Assembly (NCBI GenBank): GCA_031272075.1
Contig: JAISUK010000069.1
Location: forward strand, 1-40,564
DNA from: Dysgonamonadaceae bacterium
Lineage (GTDB): Bacteria > Bacteroidota > Bacteroidia > Bacteroidales > Azobacteroidaceae
Direction: 5' to 3'
DNA length: 40,564 nt
Part shown: piece after piece, positions 1 through 8,774 of the stretch
How positions within the stretch are numbered: position 1 is the first letter of the stretch
How the letters are laid out: every line of letters begins with the position of its first letter
Translations under genes and position numbers: made by a program
Notes under the pieces: generated by a model
The model's database searches: none
What the model was told of the DNA's origin: nothing
The model's input: the letters and a program-made list of their open reading frames with translations, nothing else

Positions 1-228
1 GTCTTTGTCCATGCCGACGGCAGGCAGTTGCAGGTCACCTCGACGGGCGACGCCATCAGTGAAGTGACGGTGACGGCATTGCAGGGCATCCGCATCGCAT
101 CACAGACAGGCATCGGGCAACAGTCGTTCACGATGCAGCTCCCCGCGACAGCGCAAGGCGTATACATCGTGCGGGTACGGCTGGCAAGCGATACGACGAC
201 GGTGAAAAAGGTAAAATGTAACCTGTAG
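1..228 (+). CDS. C-terminal end of a secreted protein with a type IX sorting domain (partial)
   Basis: The reading frame is open from the first base of the window, so only the last 75 residues are visible. The stretch alternates short beta strands and ends with a GVYIVRV motif followed by a basic tail (VKKVKCNL). This is the form of the type A C-terminal domain that sends Bacteroidota proteins through the type IX (Por) secretion system to the cell surface, where the domain is usually removed. The protein's own activity lies upstream of the window and cannot be judged. The stop codon sits inside a perfect palindrome (225-252), and a hairpin with a T-run follows at 295-335, so transcription probably ends there. 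The family assignment rests on the tail only. Confidence 0.6.
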   Translation, partial: VFVHADGRQLQVTSTGDAISEVTVTALQGIRIASQTGIGQQSFTMQLPATAQGVYIVRVRLASDTTTVKKVKCNL

Positions 229-252
229 AGACGGTGCATGCACCGTCTCTAC
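225..252. repeat. 28-bp perfect palindrome, REP-like, copy 1
   Basis: The arm GTAGAGACGGTGCA is followed directly by its exact reverse complement. A relative with the same outer arms and a different but still palindromic core lies at 8099-8126. There is no T-run beside it, so it is not an intrinsic terminator by itself. It overlaps the stop codon of the upstream gene. Confidence 0.8.
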
Positions 253-294
253 CAAGAAGATATCATCTCATCAAGCGATTGATAGTAGTAGATA

Positions 295-335
295 GGAGAT
301 TCCCATTCGTGAGAACCGGAATCTCCATTTTTTTT
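295..335 (+). terminator. Rho-independent terminator after the secreted-protein gene
   Basis: GGAGATTCC (295-303) can pair with GGAATCTCC (318-326) to form a 9-bp stem with a 14-nt loop, followed by a run of eight T (328-335). It lies between the plus-strand gene ending at 228 and the convergent lptB ending at 340, where a terminator is expected. Confidence 0.75.
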
Positions 336-339
336 ACTA

Positions 340-1083
340 CTAAAGCACTTTTTTCCTCAGTTCGAAATCGCGACCGAGGTATTTTTCGCGTACAATTGGG
401 TTGGCGGCAAGCTCTTCGGCAACTCCCTGGAACAGGACTTTCCCCTCAAAAAGCAGGTAGGCGCGATCGGTGATCCGCAATGTTTCATGCACATTGTGGT
501 CGGTAATCAGAATCCCGATATTTTTTTCTTTCAGTTTGCCGATGATTTGCTGGATGTCCTGGACAGCAATCGGGTCAACGCCGGCAAACGGTTCGTCGAG
601 CATGATGAATTTGGGATCGATGGCCAGGCAACGCGCGATCTCGACGCGGCGGCGTTCGCCTCCCGAAAGCCGGTCGCCGAGGTTCCGACGCACGTTATTC
701 AATCCAAATTCCGTGATCAGTCCTTCGAGTTTCTCTTTTTGATAGGCAAGAGGCGTCTCGGTCATTTCAAGCACCGAGCGGATATTGTCTTCGACCGTCA
801 TTTTCCGGAATACCGACGCTTCCTGCGCCAGGTAACCGATGCCGTTTTGTGCGCGTTTGAAAACCGGGAAGCGGGTAATATCCACATCATTCAAGAAAAT
901 TTTCCCTTCATTGGGGGTTACCAGGCCAACCGTCATGTAAAATGTCGTTGTTTTCCCTGCGCCGTTAGGCCCCAGCAATCCCACTATTTCCCCTTGTCTC
1001 ACGTCGATGGACACATGGTTGACGACGATTCGGCTTTTGTACCGTTTCACCAGATTTTCGGTACGAAGAATCATTTGTTCCAT
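340..1083 (-). CDS. lptB: LPS export ABC transporter ATP-binding protein LptB
   Basis: This is the cytoplasmic ATPase that powers lipopolysaccharide extraction from the inner membrane with LptFG and passes it to the Lpt bridge. The 247-residue product has a Walker A motif (GPNGAGKTT), a Q-loop (YLAQEASVF), the signature [13 protein letters not shown] and a Walker B with catalytic Glu ([13 protein letters not shown]), then the H-loop region ITDHNV. The EPFAGVDP and [10 protein letters not shown] wording is typical of LptB rather than of amino-acid importers. I place the start at the ATG at 1083 ([10 protein letters not shown]), because a longer frame would add a leucine-rich stretch that falls in the promoter region. 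The gene is divergent from mlaE and convergent with the gene ending at 228; none of its Lpt partners is nearby. Confidence 0.93.
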   Translation of the reverse strand: MEQMILRTENLVKRYKSRIVVNHVSIDVRQGEIVGLLGPNGAGKTTTFYMTVGLVTPNEGKIFLNDVDITRFPVFKRAQNGIGYLAQEASVFRKMTVEDNIRSVLEMTETPLAYQKEKLEGLITEFGLNNVRRNLGDRLSGGERRRVEIARCLAIDPKFIMLDEPFAGVDPIAVQDIQQIIGKLKEKNIGILITDHNVHETLRITDRAYLLFEGKVLFQGVAEELAANPIVREKYLGRDFELRKKVL

Positions 1084-1124
1084 AAGCTGCAAATAAATTT
1101 GATGTAAAAGTAGTAAAAAAATCG

Positions 1125-1132
1125 TACATTTG
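1125..1132 (+). promoter_or_regulatory. Bacteroidota -7 box (TACATTTG) for the mlaE operon
   Basis: The box matches the consensus TAnnTTTG and lies 32 nt before the mlaE start codon in the short divergent region between lptB and mlaE. No clear -33 TTG was identified at the usual distance, so this is a moderate call. Confidence 0.5.
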
Positions 1133-1164
1133 TAGTCTGTTGTCATAAACGAATTTAATCCAAG

Positions 1165-1905
1165 ATGAAGGCATTATACGATTTAGGCGAATATACCATG
1201 CTGATGTGGAAGACGATTGCCATTCCCGAACGGTGGAGCGTCTTCTTCAAGCAGACAGGGCAAGAGACGTACAAATTGGGGGTAAACTCGTTGTGGATCG
1301 TGATTTTCATCTCGGTTTTTATCGGCGCGGTGCTCACCATCCAGGTGTCTTTGAATATCAAATCACCGATGATTCCCGCGTTTACCGTCGGATATATTAC
1401 CCGTGAAACGATCCTGTTGGAATTTTCTTCCACCATCATGTGTCTGATCCTGGCAGGAAAAGTCGGATCAAACATCGCTTCCGAATTGGGCACGATGCGT
1501 GTGACCGAACAAATCGACGCTTTGGAGATCATGGGCGTCAATTCGGCCAATTATTTGATTTTCCCGAAGCTGGTAGCCTTCATGGTATTCATTCCCGTCT
1601 TGGTGATTCTGAGCATGTTTGCCGGATTTTGCGGAGGATACATCATCGCATATTCGACGGATATGATTACCATTGCCACGTATGAATACGGGATCCGCTA
1701 CTGGTTCAATCCTTTTTATGTCTGGTATTCCATCCTGAAAAGCGTCTTTTTTGCTTTCATCATCGCGTCGATAGCTTCCTACTTCGGATATAACGTGAAA
1801 GGCGGCGCCTTACAGGTCGGCAAAGCGAGCACCAATTCGGTGGTGATAAGTAGTGTGATGATCCTGACGTTCGATTTGATAATCACCCATTTAATGCTTA
1901 CGTAG
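1165..1905 (+). CDS. mlaE: MlaE-type ABC transporter permease
   Basis: Inner-membrane permease of an Mla-type system, which moves phospholipids between the outer and inner membranes and keeps the outer leaflet asymmetric. The 246 residues hold five to six hydrophobic segments and the family landmarks: the segment with GAVLTIQ, the loop with [28 protein letters not shown], and the C-terminal [19 protein letters not shown]. The EQIDALE loop is the coupling helix that contacts the ATPase. The gene is followed without a spacer by the ATPase gene (TAG then ATG). The MCE-domain substrate-binding protein (MlaD) normally found next is absent here and must be encoded elsewhere, or the split nucleotidase genes have taken its place in the operon. 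Confidence 0.92.
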   Translation: MKALYDLGEYTMLMWKTIAIPERWSVFFKQTGQETYKLGVNSLWIVIFISVFIGAVLTIQVSLNIKSPMIPAFTVGYITRETILLEFSSTIMCLILAGKVGSNIASELGTMRVTEQIDALEIMGVNSANYLIFPKLVAFMVFIPVLVILSMFAGFCGGYIIAYSTDMITIATYEYGIRYWFNPFYVWYSILKSVFFAFIIASIASYFGYNVKGGALQVGKASTNSVVISSVMILTFDLIITHLMLT

Positions 1906-2673
1906 ATGATTGAAGTAAACCATGTCACCAAATCGTTTGAAGGAAAAACCGTGTTGAAGGCCATTTCTGCGGTGTTCGATCCGGGCAAAACCAACCTGAT
2001 CATCGGTCGGAGCGGTTCCGGAAAAACGGTGTTTATGAAAACCCTCATCGGACTGCTCAAGCCCGATTCAGGCGAGATATTATACAACAAGCGCGACATC
2101 ATCTCGATGGGGAAAAAAGAATTGAAATACCTTCGGCGCGAAATGGGTATGCTGTTCCAGGGTTCTGCGCTTTTCGATTCAATGACGGTGTTCGAAAATG
2201 TAATGTTTCCGCTGGTCATGTTTTCGGAAATGAACAACAAAGAAAAGCAGAAGCGCGCCGCTTTTTGCCTGGAAAGGGTGAATCTGAAAGACGCCGGCGA
2301 GTTGTATCCTGCCGAAATCAGCGGCGGCATGATGAAACGCGCAGCCATCGCACGGGCGATTGCCCTGAATCCGGAATACCTCTTTTGCGACGAGCCCAAT
2401 TCGGGACTGGATCCGAAGACCTCGCTGCTGATCGACGATTTGATTTACGACATTACAAAAGAATACAAAATGACAACCGTCATCAATACGCACGACATGA
2501 ATTCCGTGATGAATATCGGCGAGAAGATCATTTTTATCAATGAGGGGGCAAAAGCCTGGGAAGGGACGAAAGAAGAAATCATGACTTCGTCCAACGAAGC
2601 CTTGAACGATTTTGTGTTCGCCTCCGATTTGTTGAAAAAAGTCAAAATTAAGGAAGATACTAATGAACAATGA
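1906..2673 (+). CDS. mlaF: MlaF-type ABC transporter ATP-binding protein
   Basis: ATPase partner of the MlaE permease, acting on the cytoplasmic face of the inner membrane. The 255-residue product contains Walker A (GRSGSGKT), the Q-loop (GMLFQGSALFDSMTVFENV, characteristic of MlaF), the signature ISGGMMKRAAIARAIA and Walker B (LFCDEPNSGLDP), followed by the H-loop INTHDMNSV. The family usually has SGGM plus an arginine-rich continuation, as here. It starts immediately after the mlaE stop codon, which indicates translational coupling. The last codons run up to the start region of the next gene, so the operon continues through the 5'-nucleotidase genes. Confidence 0.92.
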   Translation: MIEVNHVTKSFEGKTVLKAISAVFDPGKTNLIIGRSGSGKTVFMKTLIGLLKPDSGEILYNKRDIISMGKKELKYLRREMGMLFQGSALFDSMTVFENVMFPLVMFSEMNNKEKQKRAAFCLERVNLKDAGELYPAEISGGMMKRAAIARAIALNPEYLFCDEPNSGLDPKTSLLIDDLIYDITKEYKMTTVINTHDMNSVMNIGEKIIFINEGAKAWEGTKEEIMTSSNEALNDFVFASDLLKKVKIKEDTNEQ

Positions 2674-2698
2674 ATTATATAAACACATTTTACAAATC

Positions 2699-3463
2699 AT
2701 GACGATTTATAGACAACGACTGGCATTGCTCTGTATATTGACGCTGTTTTTCACGGCTTGTACTTCCAAACACTATGTGGTCAGCACCGTCGAAGGTTCA
2801 TGGGCATTGATGGACAGTAGCTGGGACCGCCGCGTGGATCCTGCATTTTCCCAATTGATCCTGAGCTACAAACAACAACTTGAGGCTGAGATGAACCAGG
2901 TGATCGGCGAAGCGGCGCAGCCGATGCAAAACGGCTTTCCGCAAAGCCTGCTGACCAATCTGACTTCGGACGCACTGAAGCAATTCGGCGAAACGACTAC
3001 CGGACAACCGTTCGATTTCGCTGTCACAAATGTGCACGGACACCGTTCGTCACTCAATCGAGGCCCAATTACCATCGGAAATATGTTCGAAATCTATTCG
3101 TTCGACAACCTGGTGGTGATGCTGGAGCTGGACGGCAAGGCCGTAAGAGAACTCTTTGAATACTATGCCTGGCGAGGTGGCGAAGGCCTGTCGACCGGCG
3201 TGGAACTGGTGATTCACGATGGGAAAATCGCTTCCCTGGAGGTGGGCGGGAAGCCTGTCGACGAGCAGCGGATCTACAAGGTTGTAACCCTCGACTACCT
3301 GGCTGAAGGCAACGACGGGATGACCGCTTTCCAACAGGCAAAAAGCTTGCAAAACACCGGAATCACGTTGCGAGATGTGATGATCGACTATGTCAAACAA
3401 TGTACAGCCGCCGGCAAAAAAGTCGATTCAGTATTGGATAACCGGATAATTATAGAAAAATGA
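2699..3463 (+). CDS. Lipoprotein with the C-terminal domain of 5'-nucleotidase
   Basis: The 254-residue protein starts with a lipoprotein signal (lipobox FFTAC), which selects the ATG at 2699 over the upstream in-frame ATG at 2663. The mature part resembles the substrate-binding C-terminal domain of UshA-type 5'-nucleotidases: FDFAVTNVHGHRSSLNRGPITIGNMFEIYSFDN is the region that in full-length enzymes reads G..N.GGIR and DLY.V.PF.N, followed by LDGKAVRELFE. It has no metallophosphatase domain of its own; that domain is encoded by the next gene, which overlaps by four bases (ATGA). The pair probably acts together in the periplasm on nucleotides or related phosphoesters. The two-gene form is seen in other Bacteroidales. 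Confidence 0.85.
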   Translation: MTIYRQRLALLCILTLFFTACTSKHYVVSTVEGSWALMDSSWDRRVDPAFSQLILSYKQQLEAEMNQVIGEAAQPMQNGFPQSLLTNLTSDALKQFGETTTGQPFDFAVTNVHGHRSSLNRGPITIGNMFEIYSFDNLVVMLELDGKAVRELFEYYAWRGGEGLSTGVELVIHDGKIASLEVGGKPVDEQRIYKVVTLDYLAEGNDGMTAFQQAKSLQNTGITLRDVMIDYVKQCTAAGKKVDSVLDNRIIIEK

Positions 3464-4308
3464 GACAGTATATCAGCATTATAGCAATTGCATGGCTATC
3501 GTTGGCGTATAGCTATGCGCAAAACGAAAAACACTTGGTCGTCCTGCATGTCAACGACACACACAGCCGGATAGAGCCGATGCCCGCTAACGCGACGCGA
3601 AACGCAGACAAAGGCGGACAAGCGCGATTAGCAGCTTATGTCGAATCCGTCAGGGACGAACACAAATCGGTGTTGTTCTTTCACGCTGGCGACATCGTTC
3701 AAGGGACGCCTTATTTTAATATGTTCAAGGGGGAGCCGGAGATCGCGTTGCTGAACCGAATGAAAGTGGATGCGGCATGCCTTGGAAATCACGAGTTTGA
3801 TTACGGTTACCCCGTCCTGAAAGAAATTATCAAACAGGCCAAATTCCCGTTTGTCGCTTCCAACTTCGATTTTTCAGCAACGCCATTGAAAGGCATGACA
3901 AAGCCCTACCTCATCCTCAAACGCAACGGTGTGAAGATCGGCATCCTCGGCCTCGGCCCGGAACTCGACGGCCTGGTGGCCAAACAAAACTATGCCGGCA
4001 CGGTTTTCCTGCCACCGATAGAAACGGCAAATAAAGTCGCTGCGTTCCTGAAACAACAAAAAAAATGCGACCTGGTGATTTGCCTGTCTCACCTGGGTTA
4101 TTCCAGCACGGTGAAGGACAATGACATCCTGCTCGCACAACAGTCACGCAACATCGACCTCATCATCGGGGGTCACTCGCATACATTTCTCGAAAAACCC
4201 GACAGGCAACGCAACCTGGATGGGAAAGAAGTGGTGATCTCCCAAATGGGAGGATCCGGCATTCATGCCGGACGCTTGGACGTGTCATTAAATCAAGTAA
4301 AACAATGA
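3460..4308 (+). CDS. Metallophosphatase domain of a split 5'-nucleotidase
   Basis: Periplasmic dinuclear-metal phosphoesterase. After a signal peptide (ending near SYAQ) the 282 residues show all calcineurin-like motifs in order: VNDTHSR (D-x-H), HAGDIVQGTPYF (GD), LGNHEFDYG (GNHE), CLSHLGY and GGHSHTFLE. The protein stops right after this domain (GRLDVSLNQVKQ), where full-length UshA-type enzymes would continue into the C-terminal binding domain; that half is the gene directly upstream. Gene order is therefore inverted relative to the domain order of the fused enzyme. Start and stop codons overlap the neighbours by four bases on both sides, so translation is coupled. Confidence 0.9.
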   Translation: MRQYISIIAIAWLSLAYSYAQNEKHLVVLHVNDTHSRIEPMPANATRNADKGGQARLAAYVESVRDEHKSVLFFHAGDIVQGTPYFNMFKGEPEIALLNRMKVDAACLGNHEFDYGYPVLKEIIKQAKFPFVASNFDFSATPLKGMTKPYLILKRNGVKIGILGLGPELDGLVAKQNYAGTVFLPPIETANKVAAFLKQQKKCDLVICLSHLGYSSTVKDNDILLAQQSRNIDLIIGGHSHTFLEKPDRQRNLDGKEVVISQMGGSGIHAGRLDVSLNQVKQ

Positions 4309-7277
4309 ATTATATACGATTATTTCTCCTGTTATTTATTTTTCCGATCGCATTACAAAGCCAACAACAACCGAACCTGTTTAACCGTGTCGACCGTCAG
4401 AAGATGGAAGCATGGGTCGACTCCGTGTTCAACGGGATGACTTTGGACGACCGGATCGGTCAATTTCTCATGATCACGGTCGATCCGAAACCCGGACAGC
4501 GAAACAAGACGCACGTCCTGCAATATATCAAAAATCAGAAGATCGGCGGAATCCTTTTTGCCGAAGGAACGCTCGACGATCAGGCAGAAAGCACCAACCT
4601 CTACCAGCAAGCCAGCAAAATCCCGTTGCTGATTGCTTTTGACGGCGAATGGGGATTGTCGATGCGCCTTTCCAACACCTTGCGATTCCCAAAAAATATG
4701 TTGCTGGGCGCCATCGCCGACAATCAATTGCTGTATCTATACGGGAATGAGATCGGTCGCGAATGTCGCGAACTGGGCGTCCATGTAAATTTCGCGCCTG
4801 TATTGGACGTAAACAACAACCCGCGCAATCCGGTAATCGGCGTCCGCTCGTTCGGCGAAGATCCGGAACTGGTGGCGGCCAAAGGCATCGCATACGCGAA
4901 AGGATTGGAAAATGCCGGCGTGATTGCTGTGGGTAAACATTTCCCCGGTCACGGCGATACCTCCGACGATTCACATAAGCTGCTCCCGAAAATCGATCAT
5001 CCGGAAGCGCATTTGCAACAAACAGAACTCTATCCTTTCAGGCAATTCATCAACGAAGGATTTGCGGGAATCATGACCGGACACCTGTCCGTCCCTGCGT
5101 TGGAGACCGTTGCCGGAAGGCCTGCGACCCTATCGCCCGACATTATTCATAACCTATTACATCAAAAAATGGGATTTGACGGACTGATCTTTACCGACGC
5201 ACTCGACATGAAATCCGTTAAATCCGGAAATACCGGCGTAAAGGCGCTATTGGCCGGCAACGACATCCTGCTCAATCCGCTTCGACCCTCAGCAGTGATC
5301 GATTCGATAAAAAAAGCCTTGGATACCGGCATTTTAACTCAAACCCTGATCGAAGAAAAATGCCGGAAAATATTGCGATATAAGTACCTCGCCGGCTTAA
5401 ACAGCTACTCCCCCATCCGGACACAAGGCCTCCACGAACGGATTCGTTCTTCCTACGCCGAATGGCTTTCTCGAAAACTCTACATGGAAGGCATGACTTT
5501 GCTGAAAAATGAACACGACCTCATTCCTGTGGCGGATCTGGAGAAAACCCGCATCGCCGCGCTGTCGATCGGGATGGACAAAGCAAATGCTTTTGACGAA
5601 ACATTGTCACTGTACGGCAAAATCGACCGTTATGCCGTCAATACCGCTGCCGGAAAAGAAGAGATTGCCGCCCTGCTCCGACAGTTGAAAACTTACGACT
5701 TGGTTGTCTGCGGCGTATTCCACGACAAAATGTCCGACTATTCGTTCTTGCAACAACTGGCGGAAGCGAAGAAACTGATTCTTTGCTTCTTCGTCTCGCC
5801 TTACCGCATGAGCAACTTTCGCGACGCCATAGAAGCTGCCGACGGGGTTGTTATGGCTTACGAAAATGCGATAGACGCCCGCGAAGCCGCCGCACAACTG
5901 GTCATGGGAGGAATCGCGGCGAAAGGCAAACTGCCGGTGTCGGTCACCGGACTTTTCGATCGCGGCGCCGGACTGACCACATCCAAATCCCGGCTCGCAT
6001 ACCATGAGCCGCTCGAAGTCGGGATGTCCGCACAAAAACTGGCAGAAATTGAAGAGATCGTCAACGAAGGGATCAAAGAAAAAGCATTCCCCGGATGCCA
6101 GGTGCTGGTGGCCAAAAACGGCATCGTCGTTTACCGTAAATCGTTCGGATATTTTGATTACGACAGCACACATCCGGTGCGGGACGCCGACATCTACGAT
6201 CTGGCCTCCGTCACGAAAGTGACTGCGACGCTCCCTGCCGTCATGAAACTGTACGATACGCATCGCTTTCAATTGCAGGACAAATTGAGTAAATACATCC
6301 CTGCGCTGAAAAATTCCGATAAGAGTCCAATCACCATTGAGGCGGCATTGTTCCATCAAAGCGGATTGACGCCGACCTTGCCTTTTTACAAGGCGGCAAT
6401 TGACGAAAACAGCTATTCCGGCTCACTCTATTCGCGTAAAAGGGACTCAGTCTACCATGTCGAATACGATGCAAATCAATTCTTCCGCACTGATTTTAAG
6501 TTCAAGCCGACGCTGGTGTCTACCGTCCCGCATAAGCATTTTCCATTGCAGGTGGCCAATCATTTTTACTTAAACGACTGTTTTTCCGATACCGTGATGA
6601 ATCAAATCGTGCGTTCGACATTGACAAAAAATCCCGGATATGTTTACAGCGACCTGAATTTTATCCTGTTGAAAGAGTTGGTAGAACATGTCTCCAAACG
6701 CAAACTGAACGAATTTGTCGACACCGAATTTTTTGCCGGACTGGGGGCGAATTACACCTTGTATAATCCGTTGCAACGCATCGACGCCTCGGCCATTGCG
6801 CCGACCGAATACGATGCTTTTCTTCGCAATCAGCTGCTGACGGGCTTCGTCCACGACGAGGCGGCCGCCTTCCTGGGTGGGGTATCGGGGAATGCCGGCC
6901 TGTTTTCCAATGCCAACGACCTGGCGAAATTGTTGCAGATGTTCCTCAACGAAGGCGTCTACGGCGGGAAGACCTTCCTGAGCAGCGCCACCTGCCGCGT
7001 GTTTACGGAAACCAAAAGCAAAAAAAGCAGGCGGGGGCTGGGGTTTGACAAACCCAATCCCGACAATCCCGACGCAAGCCCTACCTGCGAATCGGCGCCC
7101 GCCGCTGTTTACGGACATACGGGATATACCGGAACCTGTTTTTGGGTGGATCCTGACAACCAATTGATATACGTGTTTTTATCCAACAGGGTATATCCTT
7201 CGCGTTTGCATAAAAACCTGATGAACCTGAATATTCGCCCGCGGATCCAGGAAGTGATATACAATGCGCTGTATTGA
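4305..7277 (+). CDS. NagZ-type GH3 beta-N-acetylhexosaminidase fused to a beta-lactamase-like serine hydrolase
   Basis: A 990-residue secreted two-domain enzyme, probably of cell-wall recycling or remodelling. After a signal peptide (about residues 1-19), residues 35-365 are a GH3 domain with the NagZ signature KHFPGHGDTSDDSH (about 211-224) supplying the His/Asp acid-base pair, and the nucleophile Asp at about 298 in TDALDM. A GH3 C-terminal-like region follows to about 570. Residues 590-985 are a class C beta-lactamase/penicillin-binding-type domain with the SxxK serine at about 635 (SVTK), the YxN-like YSDLN and the KTG-like HTGYTGT. GH3 NagZ releases GlcNAc from muropeptides; the partner domain may be a D-alanyl-peptidase or esterase. 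The fusion is known in Bacteroidota. It overlaps the upstream gene by four bases. Confidence 0.9.
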   Translation: MNYIRLFLLLFIFPIALQSQQQPNLFNRVDRQKMEAWVDSVFNGMTLDDRIGQFLMITVDPKPGQRNKTHVLQYIKNQKIGGILFAEGTLDDQAESTNLYQQASKIPLLIAFDGEWGLSMRLSNTLRFPKNMLLGAIADNQLLYLYGNEIGRECRELGVHVNFAPVLDVNNNPRNPVIGVRSFGEDPELVAAKGIAYAKGLENAGVIAVGKHFPGHGDTSDDSHKLLPKIDHPEAHLQQTELYPFRQFINEGFAGIMTGHLSVPALETVAGRPATLSPDIIHNLLHQKMGFDGLIFTDALDMKSVKSGNTGVKALLAGNDILLNPLRPSAVIDSIKKALDTGILTQTLIEEKCRKILRYKYLAGLNSYSPIRTQGLHERIRSSYAEWLSRKLYMEGMTLLKNEHDLIPVADLEKTRIAALSIGMDKANAFDETLSLYGKIDRYAVNTAAGKEEIAALLRQLKTYDLVVCGVFHDKMSDYSFLQQLAEAKKLILCFFVSPYRMSNFRDAIEAADGVVMAYENAIDAREAAAQLVMGGIAAKGKLPVSVTGLFDRGAGLTTSKSRLAYHEPLEVGMSAQKLAEIEEIVNEGIKEKAFPGCQVLVAKNGIVVYRKSFGYFDYDSTHPVRDADIYDLASVTKVTATLPAVMKLYDTHRFQLQDKLSKYIPALKNSDKSPITIEAALFHQSGLTPTLPFYKAAIDENSYSGSLYSRKRDSVYHVEYDANQFFRTDFKFKPTLVSTVPHKHFPLQVANHFYLNDCFSDTVMNQIVRSTLTKNPGYVYSDLNFILLKELVEHVSKRKLNEFVDTEFFAGLGANYTLYNPLQRIDASAIAPTEYDAFLRNQLLTGFVHDEAAAFLGGVSGNAGLFSNANDLAKLLQMFLNEGVYGGKTFLSSATCRVFTETKSKKSRRGLGFDKPNPDNPDASPTCESAPAAVYGHTGYTGTCFWVDPDNQLIYVFLSNRVYPSRLHKNLMNLNIRPRIQEVIYNALY

Positions 7278-7299
7278 AAACTTACAAATATCGTACCGG

Positions 7300-8073
7300 A
7301 TGAAATCGATCCTTTTATTTATCTATCAACTGGTCATCTGGCTCCCGCTATTTTTGATCATTACGATGCTGACGGCATTGGTCACCATCGTGGGATGCCT
7401 GCTCGGAGGAGAGAAAATCTTCAGCTATTATCCCGGAATGATCTGGTCGCGACTGGTCTGCATGTTGACGCTTTGCCCCGTGAGGGTGACAGGCCGTGAA
7501 AAACTGCTGCCAAACCAATCATACATCTTTGCATCCAATCACCAGGGGGCATACGATATTTTTTTGATATACGGCTACCTGGGTGTTCCGATCAAATGGA
7601 TCATGAAAAAGAGTTTACGGAAGATTTTCCTGGTGGGCAAAGCCTGCGAATCCGCCGGATTTATTTTCGTAGATACTTCCTCTGCAAAAGCTGCCGGACA
7701 GACGATCCGTGAAGCGGAAGAAAAATTGCAGCACGGAGCATCAATTTCCATCTTTCCGGAAAGCACGCGCTCCAAAACCGGACGGATGGGCTCATTTAAG
7801 AAAGGCGCCTTTCAGATGGCGCTCGATTTGCAACTCCCGATTGTCCCGCTGACCATCAACGGCACGTTTGAAGTGATGCCGACAAAAACCTTGCTGATCC
7901 GTCCGCATCGACTGGAATTGATCATCCATGACCCCATCCCGGCAACCGACGAGGCTCCGAACGACCTCAGGGAGGCCGCAGCTGCAATCCGTCGATTGTC
8001 GGACAACACCAGAGCGGTCATTCATTCGGATTTGTGGGAGAAATACAAAGATAGCAAGGGGGAGGCGCGGTGA
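7300..8073 (+). CDS. 1-acyl-sn-glycerol-3-phosphate acyltransferase (PlsC family)
   Basis: Membrane-bound acyltransferase that makes phosphatidic acid from lysophosphatidic acid. The N-terminus is a hydrophobic hairpin (about 25-50 residues), followed by the catalytic motif NHQGAYD (NHx4D form), the glycerol-phosphate binding motif FPESTRSKTG (a serine replaces the usual glycine of FPEGTRS), and PIVPLTING. I prefer the ATG at 7300 (MKSILLF), just after the upstream stop, to the ATG at 7264 that overlaps the previous gene. It is the last gene of the mlaE operon, which fits a phospholipid theme. A REP-like palindrome lies 26 bases after the stop. The exact acyl acceptor cannot be told from sequence. 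Confidence 0.88.
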   Translation: MKSILLFIYQLVIWLPLFLIITMLTALVTIVGCLLGGEKIFSYYPGMIWSRLVCMLTLCPVRVTGREKLLPNQSYIFASNHQGAYDIFLIYGYLGVPIKWIMKKSLRKIFLVGKACESAGFIFVDTSSAKAAGQTIREAEEKLQHGASISIFPESTRSKTGRMGSFKKGAFQMALDLQLPIVPLTINGTFEVMPTKTLLIRPHRLELIIHDPIPATDEAPNDLREAAAAIRRLSDNTRAVIHSDLWEKYKDSKGEAR

Positions 8074-8098
8074 AAATTTGTTAAAATCGTATTAATAA

Positions 8099-8126
8099 GC
8101 AGAGACGTGGCATGCCACGTCTCTAC
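8099..8126. repeat. 28-bp near-perfect palindrome, REP-like, copy 2
   Basis: The core AGAGACGTGGCA is followed directly by its exact reverse complement (8101-8124), with one mismatch in the outer arms. Outer arms match the palindrome at 225-252 (GAGACG/CGTCTC), while the inner bases differ on both sides in a way that keeps pairing. It lies in the gap between two convergent operons. Confidence 0.75.
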
Positions 8127-8190
8127 AAAAAATGCACGTACAAAACCTGTGCGCCACGCTAACAGGTGGAGGTAAAGGGTGCGGCATTTC

Positions 8191-8763
8191 TTAATAATAA
8201 CGAAATGCGCTTCCTATTAACACGGCGGCTAAAACGAACGACAATAATATTGAAACTACAACTAATACCAACAAACTGACGACAAAATACGAAGTCGTTT
8301 TATCGGCAGGCTGTTTCATCATCGGAGCAAGCCCGATGTACAGCAAATACAGTCCGTACAACCCTGCCAGTCCTGCCAATGCGGAGAGCGAATAATAGAT
8401 ATAGAAAATTCCTCCCACAAACATCGGCGTGTAGGCGTATGCTACGAGCGAAAAAGCCTTGTCGAAATTTTTCTGAGCCCCGAAATTGTCCGCCAGCGCA
8501 TTGATGACAAATGCCGAAAGATAGACCCCTCCAGCCATCGCGATGTATTGTGTAATCGCTTGGCGAAGACCCCATCCGAAAGAATGGAAAGAATGAACGC
8601 CGATCAGTCCGTAGCCGATGAATGCTGCGATGGCAGGAATCAACGCCAACGGCACCACATACGTCGTAAACACTTTGATATGCGGGGCGTTCTCAGCTTC
8701 AATAACCGGCCACTCCGTTTTCGGAGTGGTCAGTATTTGTTTAACTCTGGTAACTAAATCCAT
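8191..8763 (-). CDS. Yip1-family multispanning membrane protein
   Basis: The 190-residue product begins with a short cytosolic stretch typical of Yip1-domain proteins (VKQILTTPKTEWPVIEAE, the common form being P.~.W..I..E), followed by about five hydrophobic segments (near residues 32-52, 68-88, 102-130, 132-150 and 160-185). Bacterial Yip1 proteins are widely distributed inner-membrane proteins without an assigned reaction. It starts 11 bases after the stop of the outer-membrane barrel gene, so the two share a transcript from the promoter at about 9352. Its co-occurrence with zinc-ribbon membrane proteins in this module suggests an envelope-stress or membrane-organisation role; that is inference. 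Confidence 0.8.
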   Translation of the reverse strand: MDLVTRVKQILTTPKTEWPVIEAENAPHIKVFTTYVVPLALIPAIAAFIGYGLIGVHSFHSFGWGLRQAITQYIAMAGGVYLSAFVINALADNFGAQKNFDKAFSLVAYAYTPMFVGGIFYIYYSLSALAGLAGLYGLYLLYIGLAPMMKQPADKTTSYFVVSLLVLVVVSILLSFVLAAVLIGSAFRYY

Positions 8764-8774
8764 TGTGTAGTTGA

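Noticed and set aside
2663..2698. Upstream ATG for the nucleotidase lipoprotein
   Set aside because: It would put twelve residues before a complete lipoprotein signal peptide and overlaps the mlaF end; the ATG at 2699 fits export better.
8099..8126. The palindrome as an intrinsic terminator
   Set aside because: There is no T-run on the 3' side for the upstream gene: the bases after it on the plus strand are A. It fits the REP-like family better.
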